Source: Nodosilinea sp. PGN35 (GTDB taxonomy: Bacteria; Cyanobacteriota; Cyanobacteriia; Phormidesmidales; Phormidesmidaceae). From it: 64,000 nt of DNA. The DNA lies in NCBI RefSeq assembly GCF_029109325.1, contig NZ_JAQKQJ010000015.1, positions 44,880 through 108,879 on the forward strand, in the 5' to 3' direction. Position numbers and translations under genes: made by a program. The notes beneath the pieces are model-generated. The model had not been told where the DNA came from. It searched no databases and saw only the letters and a list, made by a program, of their open reading frames with translations. Below, piece after piece: positions 7,598 through 14,864 of the stretch (positions are counted from its first letter, which is position 1; every line of letters begins with the position of its first letter).

Positions 7598-9577
7598 ATG
7601 GCGATCCGCACACCAGCGGCATCTCCTTCCCAGGCTTGGGGTTCACAGTCGGTATCTGCGCCATCGTCGGCTCGGGTACATGCCCTGGCCCAGGTACAGG
7701 GGCAGGTTTTAGTAGAGCCGGGGGCAGTTTTAGCCGCTGGAGCTGTGGCCCAGGCCGATGCCGGTGCCACCGTGCGCCTCGGTGCTGCCAGCACTCTGCA
7801 AGAGGGGGCAACGGTCTATGGTCGCGCCCAGGGGCGAGTGCTGGGGGACGACCGCATTTCCTATGCGGTCTGGGTGGGCGATCGCGCCATTCTCACCCAC
7901 AAAGTACTCGTACAGAGCCCGGTCTACATTGGTGCCGACTGCTTTATTGGCTTTCGCTCAACTCTGTTTAATGCTCGCCTTGGAGCCGGCTGCGTCGTAA
8001 TGATGCACGCTCTGGTGCAGGATGTGGATGTGCCGCCGGGCAAGCTGATTCCCTCGGGCTCAGTGATTACCCAGCAGCACCAGGCCGACGCCCTGCGCGA
8101 CGTGAGCCCTACCGATATTGCCCTCGTCAGAGAACTGGCCGATCTGCCCGGCTATGGCCCTCCCCTGGGTCGGTCGGCTAGCTCAGCCGCTTTAGATACC
8201 CCAGCACAATCAAACGAACGCGATGGATTAGGCACTATGACTTCTCAACTGCTATCTCCCGACGTTGTCCAGCGGGCTCGTCAATACCTGGCCCAGGGCT
8301 TGACCATAGGCACCGAGCACGCCGACTCTCGCCGCTACCGCAGCGGCGTTTGGCAGACCTGTAATCCGATTCAGTCCCGTCGGGAGTCAGAGGTACTAGC
8401 GGCCCTAGAAGCCTGTCTATCGGAACACTCGGGCGAGTACGTGCGGATGTTTGGCATCGACCCCAGGGCCAAACAGCGGGTCGCGCCCATCACCATTCAG
8501 CGAGCAGACGGCAAGCCCATGGCGGTCGGCGGTGGCGGAACGGCGGCGTCCCAGGCCAGTTATTCCAGTACGTCGCACAACGGTGGCTATCGCCCGGCCC
8601 CGGCCCCGGCCTCAGCCAGCGGCCCACTGTCGCCCGAGGTAGTGCAGCAGGTGCGCCAGTACCTCAACCAGGGCTACCGCATTGGTACTGAGCACGCCGA
8701 TGCCCGCCGCTACAGCAGCAACGTGTGGCAAACCTGCTCGCCCATTCAGTCCTCCCGTGAGGGGGAGGTGTTTGGGGCCCTAGAGCGCTGTTTAGCCGAG
8801 CACTCGGGCGAGTACGTGCGGCTGTTTGGCATCGACCCCAGGGCCAAACGGCGGATTGCCCCCATCACCATTCAGCGGCCCGGTGGCCCGGTGGGCGGGG
8901 GCAGTTCGCGATCGGGTGGGTCTTCGGCCACCTCCTATGCTGCTGCTAGCGCCAGCGGCGGTTCAGCTCAGGCCAGCGGCGATGTTGCTCAGCAGGTGCG
9001 CCAGTGGCTCAGCCAGGGCTACCACGTGGGGGCCGAGCACGCCGATGCCCGTCGCTACAACAGCAATGTGTGGCAGTCTTGCAAGACCATTACCAGCAAC
9101 CGCGAGGGCGATGTCCTGGGTGCCATCAACACCTGTATGGCCGAGCATCCCAACGAGTATGTGCGGGTGTTTGGTATCGATCCTAGAGCCAAGCGGCGGG
9201 TGGCGGCCGTCACCGTTCAGCGGCCGGGCTCTAAGGCAGCCCCAGCGGCTCCGACGGCCTCCTATTCGGCGTCTGGATCTACCCAGGCAGCCAGCAATGG
9301 GGCTGCTCCCATGGGGGGCCTGCCGCAGGAGGTGGTGCAGCAGGTGCAGCAGCTCTTTAATCAGGGCTATCGCCTCAGCCTTGAGCACGCCGACGCACGC
9401 CGCTACCGCAGTGGAGCCTGGCAAAATGCGGGCAGGCTGGAGGGGAGCCGAGCGTCGGACATTCTCAACGCCCTGGAGTCCCAGCTGCGCAACCACTCTG
9501 GCCAGTATGTCCGCCTGATTGGCATTGATCCAAAGGTGAAGAAACGGGTGCATGAAGCCACCATTCAGCGCCCTTAG
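7598..9577 (+). CDS. ccmM: carboxysome assembly protein CcmM (gamma-CA-like domain plus four Rubisco SSU-like modules)
   Basis: Scaffold that links RuBisCO, CcmN and the shell. ATG at 7598 follows GGGAGGA with good spacing. Residues 1-195 form a gamma-carbonic-anhydrase-like left-handed beta-helix (GDDRISYAVWVGDRAILTHK, IGFRSTLFNARLGAGCVVMM). Four SSU-like modules follow at about 216-304, 343-428, 461-545 and 574-659, each with QGY.IG.EHAD.RRY and YVR..GIDP.. motifs, joined by Ser/Ala/Gly-rich linkers. Of the zinc ligands known in Thermosynechococcus CcmM (His75, His102, His107), only the second is kept (His101); the others are Tyr74 and Gln106, and the salt-bridge Arg is Gln52. Carbonic anhydrase activity is therefore unlikely. 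Modules 1-3 carry the Cys pair (WQTC/WQSC and a later Cys); module 4 has none. A Met at 214 may start a short isoform. Confidence 0.96.
   Translation: MAIRTPAASPSQAWGSQSVSAPSSARVHALAQVQGQVLVEPGAVLAAGAVAQADAGATVRLGAASTLQEGATVYGRAQGRVLGDDRISYAVWVGDRAILTHKVLVQSPVYIGADCFIGFRSTLFNARLGAGCVVMMHALVQDVDVPPGKLIPSGSVITQQHQADALRDVSPTDIALVRELADLPGYGPPLGRSASSAALDTPAQSNERDGLGTMTSQLLSPDVVQRARQYLAQGLTIGTEHADSRRYRSGVWQTCNPIQSRRESEVLAALEACLSEHSGEYVRMFGIDPRAKQRVAPITIQRADGKPMAVGGGGTAASQASYSSTSHNGGYRPAPAPASASGPLSPEVVQQVRQYLNQGYRIGTEHADARRYSSNVWQTCSPIQSSREGEVFGALERCLAEHSGEYVRLFGIDPRAKRRIAPITIQRPGGPVGGGSSRSGGSSATSYAAASASGGSAQASGDVAQQVRQWLSQGYHVGAEHADARRYNSNVWQSCKTITSNREGDVLGAINTCMAEHPNEYVRVFGIDPRAKRRVAAVTVQRPGSKAAPAAPTASYSASGSTQAASNGAAPMGGLPQEVVQQVQQLFNQGYRLSLEHADARRYRSGAWQNAGRLEGSRASDILNALESQLRNHSGQYVRLIGIDPKVKKRVHEATIQRP
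8226..8239 (+). promoter_or_regulatory. candidate internal translation start for short CcmM isoform
   Basis: An in-frame ATG at 8237 (Met214) sits just before the first SSU-like module and is preceded by GGATTAGG, a weak ribosome-binding match 4 bases away. In Synechococcus PCC 7942 the short CcmM35 form arises from an internal start at the equivalent place. The assignment here is by analogy and position. Confidence 0.5.
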
Positions 9578-9597
9578 AAACCTCTAGCCCCCGATCT

Positions 9598-10239
9598 TTG
9601 ACCGTGGCAGTATCCGCCCAGGCGATCAATCAGCCTACTAATGGCTATATCCAGGGAGATGTGGATGTAGCGCCTGGAGTGGCGATCGCCCCTGGGGTAC
9701 TGCTGGGGGCAGCTCCCGGCTGTCGTCTGGTAATTGCAGCGGGCGTCTGCCTCGGGGCCGATGCCGTGGTACAGGCTCGCAACGGCGACCTGGTAATTGA
9801 GCCGGGGGCGAGTTTGGGCAGTGGGGTGCTGGTGGTGGGCCATGGCTCCATCGGTCAACACACCTGCATTGGGGCCAACAGCACCGTCATTAACCCTAGC
9901 CTGGGAGCTGCTCAGGCGATCGCACCGGGATCCCTGCTGGGCGCTCCCGCCCAGACTTCCCCTGGCCAGGAGGCGTCCTCTAGCGAACCCAGCGCTGGCG
10001 GTCGCTTCGTCGTCGCTACCGATCCTTGGGGCGCTGTTGGCAACCCCGACAACGGCTCGACCAGCGGCACGCCACAGACGGCAGCTCAGACCGGAGCTAG
10101 CCAGAATGGGGGTGGGCAAAACGGTAGCGCTCAAAACGGCTCCTCTGTCTACGGCAAAACCCAGGTCAATCGTCTGCTGGCCACGCTATTTCCCCAGCGC
10201 CAGGCTCTCAATGGCGCTAGCTCAGAGGACAGGCCCTAG
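9598..10239 (+). CDS. ccmN: carboxysome assembly protein CcmN
   Basis: Adaptor that binds CcmM through an N-terminal hexapeptide-repeat beta-helix and recruits the shell through a C-terminal encapsulation peptide. Residues 15-125 show left-handed helix repeats (VDVAPGVAIAPGVLLG, GSIGQHTCIGANSTV). A low-complexity linker rich in Gln, Asn, Gly and Ser follows, with an NGGGQNGSAQNGSS stretch. The C-terminus has the amphipathic peptide VYGKTQVNRLLATLFPQR, closely like known CcmN encapsulation peptides. The start is uncertain: TTG at 9598 or GTG at 9604, neither with a clear ribosome-binding site. It lies 20 bases after ccmM. Confidence 0.93.
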   Translation: MTVAVSAQAINQPTNGYIQGDVDVAPGVAIAPGVLLGAAPGCRLVIAAGVCLGADAVVQARNGDLVIEPGASLGSGVLVVGHGSIGQHTCIGANSTVINPSLGAAQAIAPGSLLGAPAQTSPGQEASSSEPSAGGRFVVATDPWGAVGNPDNGSTSGTPQTAAQTGASQNGGGQNGSAQNGSSVYGKTQVNRLLATLFPQRQALNGASSEDRP

Positions 10240-10275
10240 AATGGAGAGGCAGACATCCCTGTGCAGAGGCACCCT

Positions 10276-11145
10276 ATGCAACCCGACGGCAAACTAGCCT
10301 CGCCCCTCGACCTCAAACCCGGTGCGCCCAAGCGATTGACCCTGGCAACCCCGGCCCCTGGGCAAAAGGAGGCCCAGCGGCGCGACAGGTATCGCGGCGC
10401 GGCCCTGGGTATGGTGTCAACGGAGAGCTTTCCAGCGGTGGTGGGTACCGCCGATGCCATGCTGAAGGCCGCCGATGTGCTGCTGGTGGGCTACGAAAAA
10501 ACCGGTGGTGGGCACTGCACCGCGATCGTGCGGGGGGGCATTGCCGACGTGCGCATGGCGGTGGAAGCGGGGGTGCAAACCGCCCAGGAGTTTGGCCAAT
10601 TTGTCTCCTCCAGCCTAATTCCTCGTCCGTTGCCCAACCTGGAGGCAGTACTGCCCATCTGCGCCCGCTGGGATGAACTGCGCCGCGAGGGCGGCGGCAA
10701 ACTGGGCAGCCAGGCGATTGGGCTGCTGGAGACGCGCGGTTTTCCGGCCATGGTGGGGGCCGCCGACGCCATGACCAAGAGTGCCGATGTGCAGCTGATG
10801 TCCCACGAGGCGATTGGCGAAGGCCTCTGCACGATTTTGATTCGGGGGTCGCTGCCCAATGTGGCGATCGCGATCGAAGCCGGTATGCACGAGGCCGAGC
10901 GCATCGGCGAACTCAACGCCGTTATGGTCATCCCCCGCCCCCTCGACGACCTAGTCGAGTCGCTGCCGGTGATGCAAATGGAGCAAGAGCAGCCCGAGCC
11001 CCTGCGGATTCCCCTCAACCTGGAGGTTAAGCAGGAGGAAACCGCCGCCGAGCCGGTGCTGATCGAAGCGGTGGAGGAAGCCCCTCAACCCATCGCCCTA
11101 GAGCTGACCGTAGACGAGACCGATCTGGCCGACGAAGAGCTTTAG
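10276..11145 (+). CDS. ccmO: tandem BMC-domain shell protein CcmO with acidic tail
   Basis: Carboxysome shell protein with two fused BMC domains forming pseudohexameric trimers. Domain 1 covers about residues 40-125 (GMVSTESFPAVVGTADAMLK, pore loop KTGGGHC) and domain 2 about 140-225 (GLLETRGFPAMVGAADAMTK, pore loop AIGEGLC). About 40 residues precede the first domain. After domain 2 comes an unusual tail of roughly 60 residues rich in Glu and Asp. ATG at 10276 has AGAGG 6 bases upstream; a GTG at 10261 is an alternative. It is the last gene of the operon, 36 bases after ccmN, as in Synechococcus PCC 7942, whereas ccmO is unlinked in some other cyanobacteria. Confidence 0.93.
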   Translation: MQPDGKLASPLDLKPGAPKRLTLATPAPGQKEAQRRDRYRGAALGMVSTESFPAVVGTADAMLKAADVLLVGYEKTGGGHCTAIVRGGIADVRMAVEAGVQTAQEFGQFVSSSLIPRPLPNLEAVLPICARWDELRREGGGKLGSQAIGLLETRGFPAMVGAADAMTKSADVQLMSHEAIGEGLCTILIRGSLPNVAIAIEAGMHEAERIGELNAVMVIPRPLDDLVESLPVMQMEQEQPEPLRIPLNLEVKQEETAAEPVLIEAVEEAPQPIALELTVDETDLADEEL

Positions 11146-11491
11146 CCTGAATTGTTCACATCCCACTGTCGAGTTGACAAACCGTTCATCTGGCAAGGAA
11201 CTCATATCCAAATTCGCCTTGGGCAACCTCGATTCAAACCAGAGATCCAGTAGGGCAGTGCAATGCCTTACAAACCGAGAGTATACAGCTAGGAGCCGGT
11301 ATCAGAGGTTTTCCGCCGCCACAATCTGAACAGTAGACAGCCAAACAGGGGGCAGCCGAGACGGCTTCCCACAGGATTTTTCCCACAGGTCTTTGAGGCC
11401 CAGGGGGCAGTTTCTTGTAGCCTGGGCCTCTGTCCCGTTTGACCCCGGTTATGAATGCATCAGGTTAAGCCCCCGCCTGCCAGAGGGCACC
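11146..11491. other. non-coding gap after ccmO
   Basis: About 350 bases between two convergent genes. Apart from one hairpin near its right end I see no gene, promoter or repeat that can be supported. Confidence 0.6.
11395..11430. terminator. hairpin between convergent ccmO and OST-HTH gene
   Basis: GAGGCCCAGG at 11395-11404 pairs perfectly with CCTGGGCCTC at 11421-11430 around a 16-base loop. It lacks a T-run, so it may be a weak or factor-assisted terminator serving either strand. Confidence 0.4.
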
Positions 11492-13228
11492 CTAGCCATC
11501 CTCGTCATCGTCCTCGTCGGGCTCGGCGTCAAACTCACCGCCAGACTCCTGGGGAGTCAGCCAGTGGGTCTCCAGCCGGCAGATCAGCCGGGCGTTGCTA
11601 TAGACCCAGCCCAGGGGCAGAATGGTGTGGCCCACGTAGCGCTGGGCCACCGAGGGGCGATCGACCACCAGGGCGCAGTCTACGGTGCCCGTACTCATCA
11701 GATCGAGGGGAAGCAGGAGCTGGAGACAGTTTTTGCGCGGATTGTAGTAGGGAACAGCGGTTTTGTAGTTGAGCTGAGTTTTCAGCAGGGCAAAGCGCAG
11801 CGCTCGATCGCACTGGGCCACCATAGTGCCGTAGGCCAGCGAGTCGGCAGCTAAGGCGTCGGCAAAGTCCTGCTTGTACTCATCCACCGCCTCCTTAGAG
11901 AGATTGTGTACGGCTTTGGGCACAAACTGGCGGGGGCCGTGGGCCTGCAAAAACGCCAGCGGCAGCCGGTCGGAGTTGTCTTGAAGGATGTGCCGCCAGT
12001 CTACCTGGGGAAGGCCGCTGTGGACATCGTAGAACATGTCTTCAGGGCGATCGAAGTAGTTGGCCGTACTGGGCAACAAGTCGAAGTTGGCCACCAGGGT
12101 CTTGCCCTCGCCCCCCTGGCCGGGAATGCAAAACCCAATCAGGTACCAGTCCTGCTGACGACCCAGCTGGTCACGCCCCAGCAGGGGGTAGATTGGTTCG
12201 TACTTGCGATCCACTAGCCCGGTGTTGAACGTGCTGTATCTGCCATCCGCCGAAACCGCTACCTTACCCTCGTGCTGAAGCCGCACGAAGGTGTACTCCA
12301 GGTAGTTTTTCAGAATGGGATAGGAGAAAGCGCTGGGAGGCGTAGTGCCAAAAAACCACTGCTCCTCCAGGGCCAAACTCGCCAGCCGCCGATAGCTCTC
12401 CTCCTGGTTGGGAATGAAGGCGTAATGGTAAAGCGGCATTACGCTGCGTCTGGGGCGATCGCCCCCAGCCCCCACCCTGCGCACGGGGGGAGGCGACCGA
12501 CGGGCCGGAGCGGCATCCGGGGTCAGGGCCGGGGCAGCTGTCCCCTGCTTGAGCCGAGCGTAGTACTGGGGTGGGTAGACCGACTCATCCCGCTGTAGTT
12601 CGATCAAGTCGGGGTGGGCCGCCAAAAAATTCTTGAATTTCTCAAACCCGTACTTTTGCACCGAGAACTGGGGGCAGCGCTTGTTCAACTCCAGCTTGAG
12701 GCTGGACAGGTGAGCCCAGTCATTGCTGGCGGAGACGCTGCGAAACGTCTCGCAGAGCAGGGTTTTCATATCGGCGGGCTGGTGCAGCCGGGCCTGGTTG
12801 TGGGGGCGATCGAAACTGATCAGGTCGGGGGCAGCCTCCAGCAGCTCGCTCAGCCGGGCAAAGCCGTACTGCTGGGCCGAAAAGCTCTTGTCCACGGTTC
12901 TCAGCGCGTTGCCCAGGGGAGCCAGATCTACCCAGGCGTCGCCCCGGTCTAGCTGACAAAAAGCCTGGTAGAGGTTGCGCCGCAGCCTAGGCGACAGACC
13001 CTTGTCGGGGGCTGGGTCACCGCCTGGGTTCGAGCTGACACTGGGTTTGGGAGACTTTTGTGCCGGAGGCCGCTCGGCGATCGGGGAGGAACTGGGGGAT
13101 GGGCTTGCCTGTAGACCCTGTAGACCCTCGGCGGGGGGCGGGCCGGGGAGCCTGGAGCGCAGCGGCGACGCCTCCAAGCCCAGCAGAGAGCGAATCCAAG
13201 CCAGCAGCTTTTTAATTAGAGAACCCAT
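11492..13228 (-). CDS. protein with two OST-HTH/LOTUS domains and a DUF3825 domain
   Basis: Likely RNA-associated protein of unknown function, 578 residues. The N-terminus (MGSLIKKLLAWIRSLLGLEA) is an amphipathic helix, followed by a Pro/Ser-rich linker to about residue 78. Two winged-helix OST-HTH domains lie at about 82-141 and 155-214, with the matching motifs SAQQYGFARLSELLEAAPDL and SVQKYGFEKFKNFLAAHPDL. After a Pro/Ala linker, residues 265-565 match the uncharacterised DUF3825 domain (YPILKNYLEYTFVRLQHEGK, later NTGLVDRKYEPIY and YSNARLICRLE). The tail is acidic (EPDEDDDEDG). OST-HTH domains bind RNA in eukaryotic Oskar, TDRD5/7 and MARF1 and are often joined to NYN nuclease domains; no NYN domain is present here. 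It stands alone as a monocistronic gene. Confidence 0.8.
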   Translation of the reverse strand: MGSLIKKLLAWIRSLLGLEASPLRSRLPGPPPAEGLQGLQASPSPSSSPIAERPPAQKSPKPSVSSNPGGDPAPDKGLSPRLRRNLYQAFCQLDRGDAWVDLAPLGNALRTVDKSFSAQQYGFARLSELLEAAPDLISFDRPHNQARLHQPADMKTLLCETFRSVSASNDWAHLSSLKLELNKRCPQFSVQKYGFEKFKNFLAAHPDLIELQRDESVYPPQYYARLKQGTAAPALTPDAAPARRSPPPVRRVGAGGDRPRRSVMPLYHYAFIPNQEESYRRLASLALEEQWFFGTTPPSAFSYPILKNYLEYTFVRLQHEGKVAVSADGRYSTFNTGLVDRKYEPIYPLLGRDQLGRQQDWYLIGFCIPGQGGEGKTLVANFDLLPSTANYFDRPEDMFYDVHSGLPQVDWRHILQDNSDRLPLAFLQAHGPRQFVPKAVHNLSKEAVDEYKQDFADALAADSLAYGTMVAQCDRALRFALLKTQLNYKTAVPYYNPRKNCLQLLLPLDLMSTGTVDCALVVDRPSVAQRYVGHTILPLGWVYSNARLICRLETHWLTPQESGGEFDAEPDEDDDEDG

Positions 13229-13339
13229 TGCAATGCGGTGCCGTGGACTAACGCACAGATGACGTGCCGACCAACCCCCAGCGGTGAAGACCTAAAACAC
13301 GCAGATTAGTTCAATGGTATAGTTTCTAACCTGTTTTGC

Positions 13340-13382
13340 GGGATATTTACCCGATTAGGTCATTTTCTATAGAAAATATCCC
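13340..13382. repeat. nested inverted repeat upstream of the OST-HTH gene
   Basis: GGGATATTT at 13340-13348 pairs with AAATATCCC at 13374-13382, and a perfect 16-bp palindrome ATTTTCTATAGAAAAT lies at 13362-13377 within it. The region is AT-rich against GC-rich surroundings and lies about 110-150 bases upstream of the OST-HTH gene start, so it may be part of its control region. Confidence 0.55.
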
Positions 13383-13486
13383 ATCGGTTAAGGGCTGGCT
13401 GCAACCGTTCCCAGCGGAGCCTGCCTTCCTCCATGAGCCTGGTTATCGGCCGGACTGCCGATGGGCGGCATCGCGCCCGTCGCGGT

Positions 13487-13977
13487 CTAGTCGGGGGCCG
13501 CTGCATCCCCTAGGCCCGTGTTGTAGTTGACGGTTTGCGGCCTGCCGATCTGGATGTTGTGGGCCTCAAAGGCCTGGCGCACCGGCAGCCGAAACTCGCG
13601 GCCAACGATCCACTGCTCCACGGGGGCGGTCTTGAGCCAGACGCGCACGAGCATGCCGGTGTGGGAGAGGTCGTCAAGGCCGAGGGCGGTTGGCGGTCTA
13701 GCAGGCGATCGCCCCATTCCGGCTTCCGGTAGAGCCGTTCGCACACCTGCTGCAAAACACTGAGCACCTGTTTGGGGTCGTTCTCGTAGGCCATCACCCC
13801 AGAACAATCGACTCGCGACCACAGGCGCGTCAGGTTGCTGACATCGGTGATGGTGCTGTTGGGAATGGTGATCAGCTGACCCTCGCTGTTGCACAACTGC
13901 GTCACACGCAGGTTGAGGTTTTCGACCAGGCCGCTTTTCTCGCCAATCTGCACCCCATCGCCCACGCAAACTAATGT
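13487..13977 (-). pseudogene. remnant of an MscS-family mechanosensitive channel
   Basis: Only the beta-domain and part of the C-terminal domain of an MscS-type channel remain. Upstream of about 13977 the frame is closed by a TAA, so the whole membrane part, including the pore helix, is absent. The retained piece starts VGDGVQIGEKSGLVENLNLR and continues through IPNSTITDVSNLTRLWSRV. Near 13695-13710 the frame shifts: the sequence runs in one frame to RKPEWGDRLL, then resumes in another as TALGLDDLSHTGMLVRVWLK and continues to a stop at 13487. Both a 5' deletion and a frameshift argue for decay rather than a sequencing error alone. The 5' break lies about 120 bases from the start of the tetR gene. 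Confidence 0.8.
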
Positions 13978-14096
13978 TTACAGAACAGGGTAAAGGGGCT
14001 ATTGTTTTTATATCGATCGTCCAACATAAAAATTTTTGGTGATTGGGGTATCGTTTCAAAGCTGCTTAGAGGTTAGGCCGCAGCGCCTGAACGTGT

Positions 14097-14687
14097 ATGC
14101 CCAAGATTGTTGACCATGACCAGTACCGCGAGGAGCTGTTAGATCAATGCTTTGACTTGTTTGCCAAAAAGGGCTATGCCGCGTTGACCATGCGCCAAAT
14201 TGCCCAGGGGTTAGGGGTGTCTACGGGCACGCTCTACCACTACTTTCCCAGCAAGGAAGGATTGTTCGAACAACTGGTGCGCGAAACCACGCTGCGAGAT
14301 ATTCGAGGCGCGATCGCCGCCGCCAGTCAGCAAAACTGTGTTCTGAGTCGGGTGGCTGCGGCCCTTGAATATGTCGCACAGAATGAAGACTTTCTAAAGA
14401 AGCAAACGCTAATTTGGATTGAGTTTTATCAGCACCAGCACCGGGAGTGCGGCATACCAACCGAGGTATTTCATCGGGTTTGGCAGGAAAGCGAGCAACA
14501 GATAGCCGCCCTGGTGGGCTTAGACGATCCAAAGCTGATTGGCTTCTTAAGCTGTGCAATAGACGGCATTTTGCTGCACCGCATCTACGAACCACAGAAT
14601 TGCTCGTTTCGAGACCACGCCAGCATGCTAGTAGAGATGGTCAAGCTCTATCTACGCGATCGCGGCAAGCTCATTTCAGCTGAGTGA
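14097..14687 (+). CDS. TetR/AcrR-family transcriptional regulator
   Basis: Repressor-type regulator of 196 residues. The N-terminal helix-turn-helix is clear: LFAKKGYAALTMRQIAQGLG followed by VSTGTLYHYFPSKEGLFEQL at about residues 21-60. The C-terminal ligand-binding half is helical and without recognisable identity. It is followed, in the same direction and after 177 bases, by an RND adaptor and transporter, so regulation of that pump is the natural inference. The operator was not identified with confidence; the sequence TATAGTACACCAGTATA at about 14774-14790 near the adaptor start is a loose candidate. Confidence 0.92.
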   Translation: MPKIVDHDQYREELLDQCFDLFAKKGYAALTMRQIAQGLGVSTGTLYHYFPSKEGLFEQLVRETTLRDIRGAIAAASQQNCVLSRVAAALEYVAQNEDFLKKQTLIWIEFYQHQHRECGIPTEVFHRVWQESEQQIAALVGLDDPKLIGFLSCAIDGILLHRIYEPQNCSFRDHASMLVEMVKLYLRDRGKLISAE

Positions 14688-14864
14688 GGTCAACCGTTAA
14701 CTTGCTGACTAAGCTGCTTAACTGACAATAAAAATTGGCTCGTTGACGGGGTAGCTTCAATCAGCGGGGTAGCGTATAGTACACCAGTATAAATCCAGTG
14801 CGCTCCTGAAGTCGTTGACCCTACTCCTCGGATTCTCTGAACTACCATTAGGCAATGGCATCTG

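Noticed and set aside
8963..9553. Minus-strand frame across ccmM
   Set aside because: Antisense to the well-conserved SSU-like modules.
13300..13345. tRNA-like stretch AGTTCAATGGTATAGT
   Set aside because: The D-arm-like motif is not followed by a proper anticodon arm or TTCGAAT-type T-arm.
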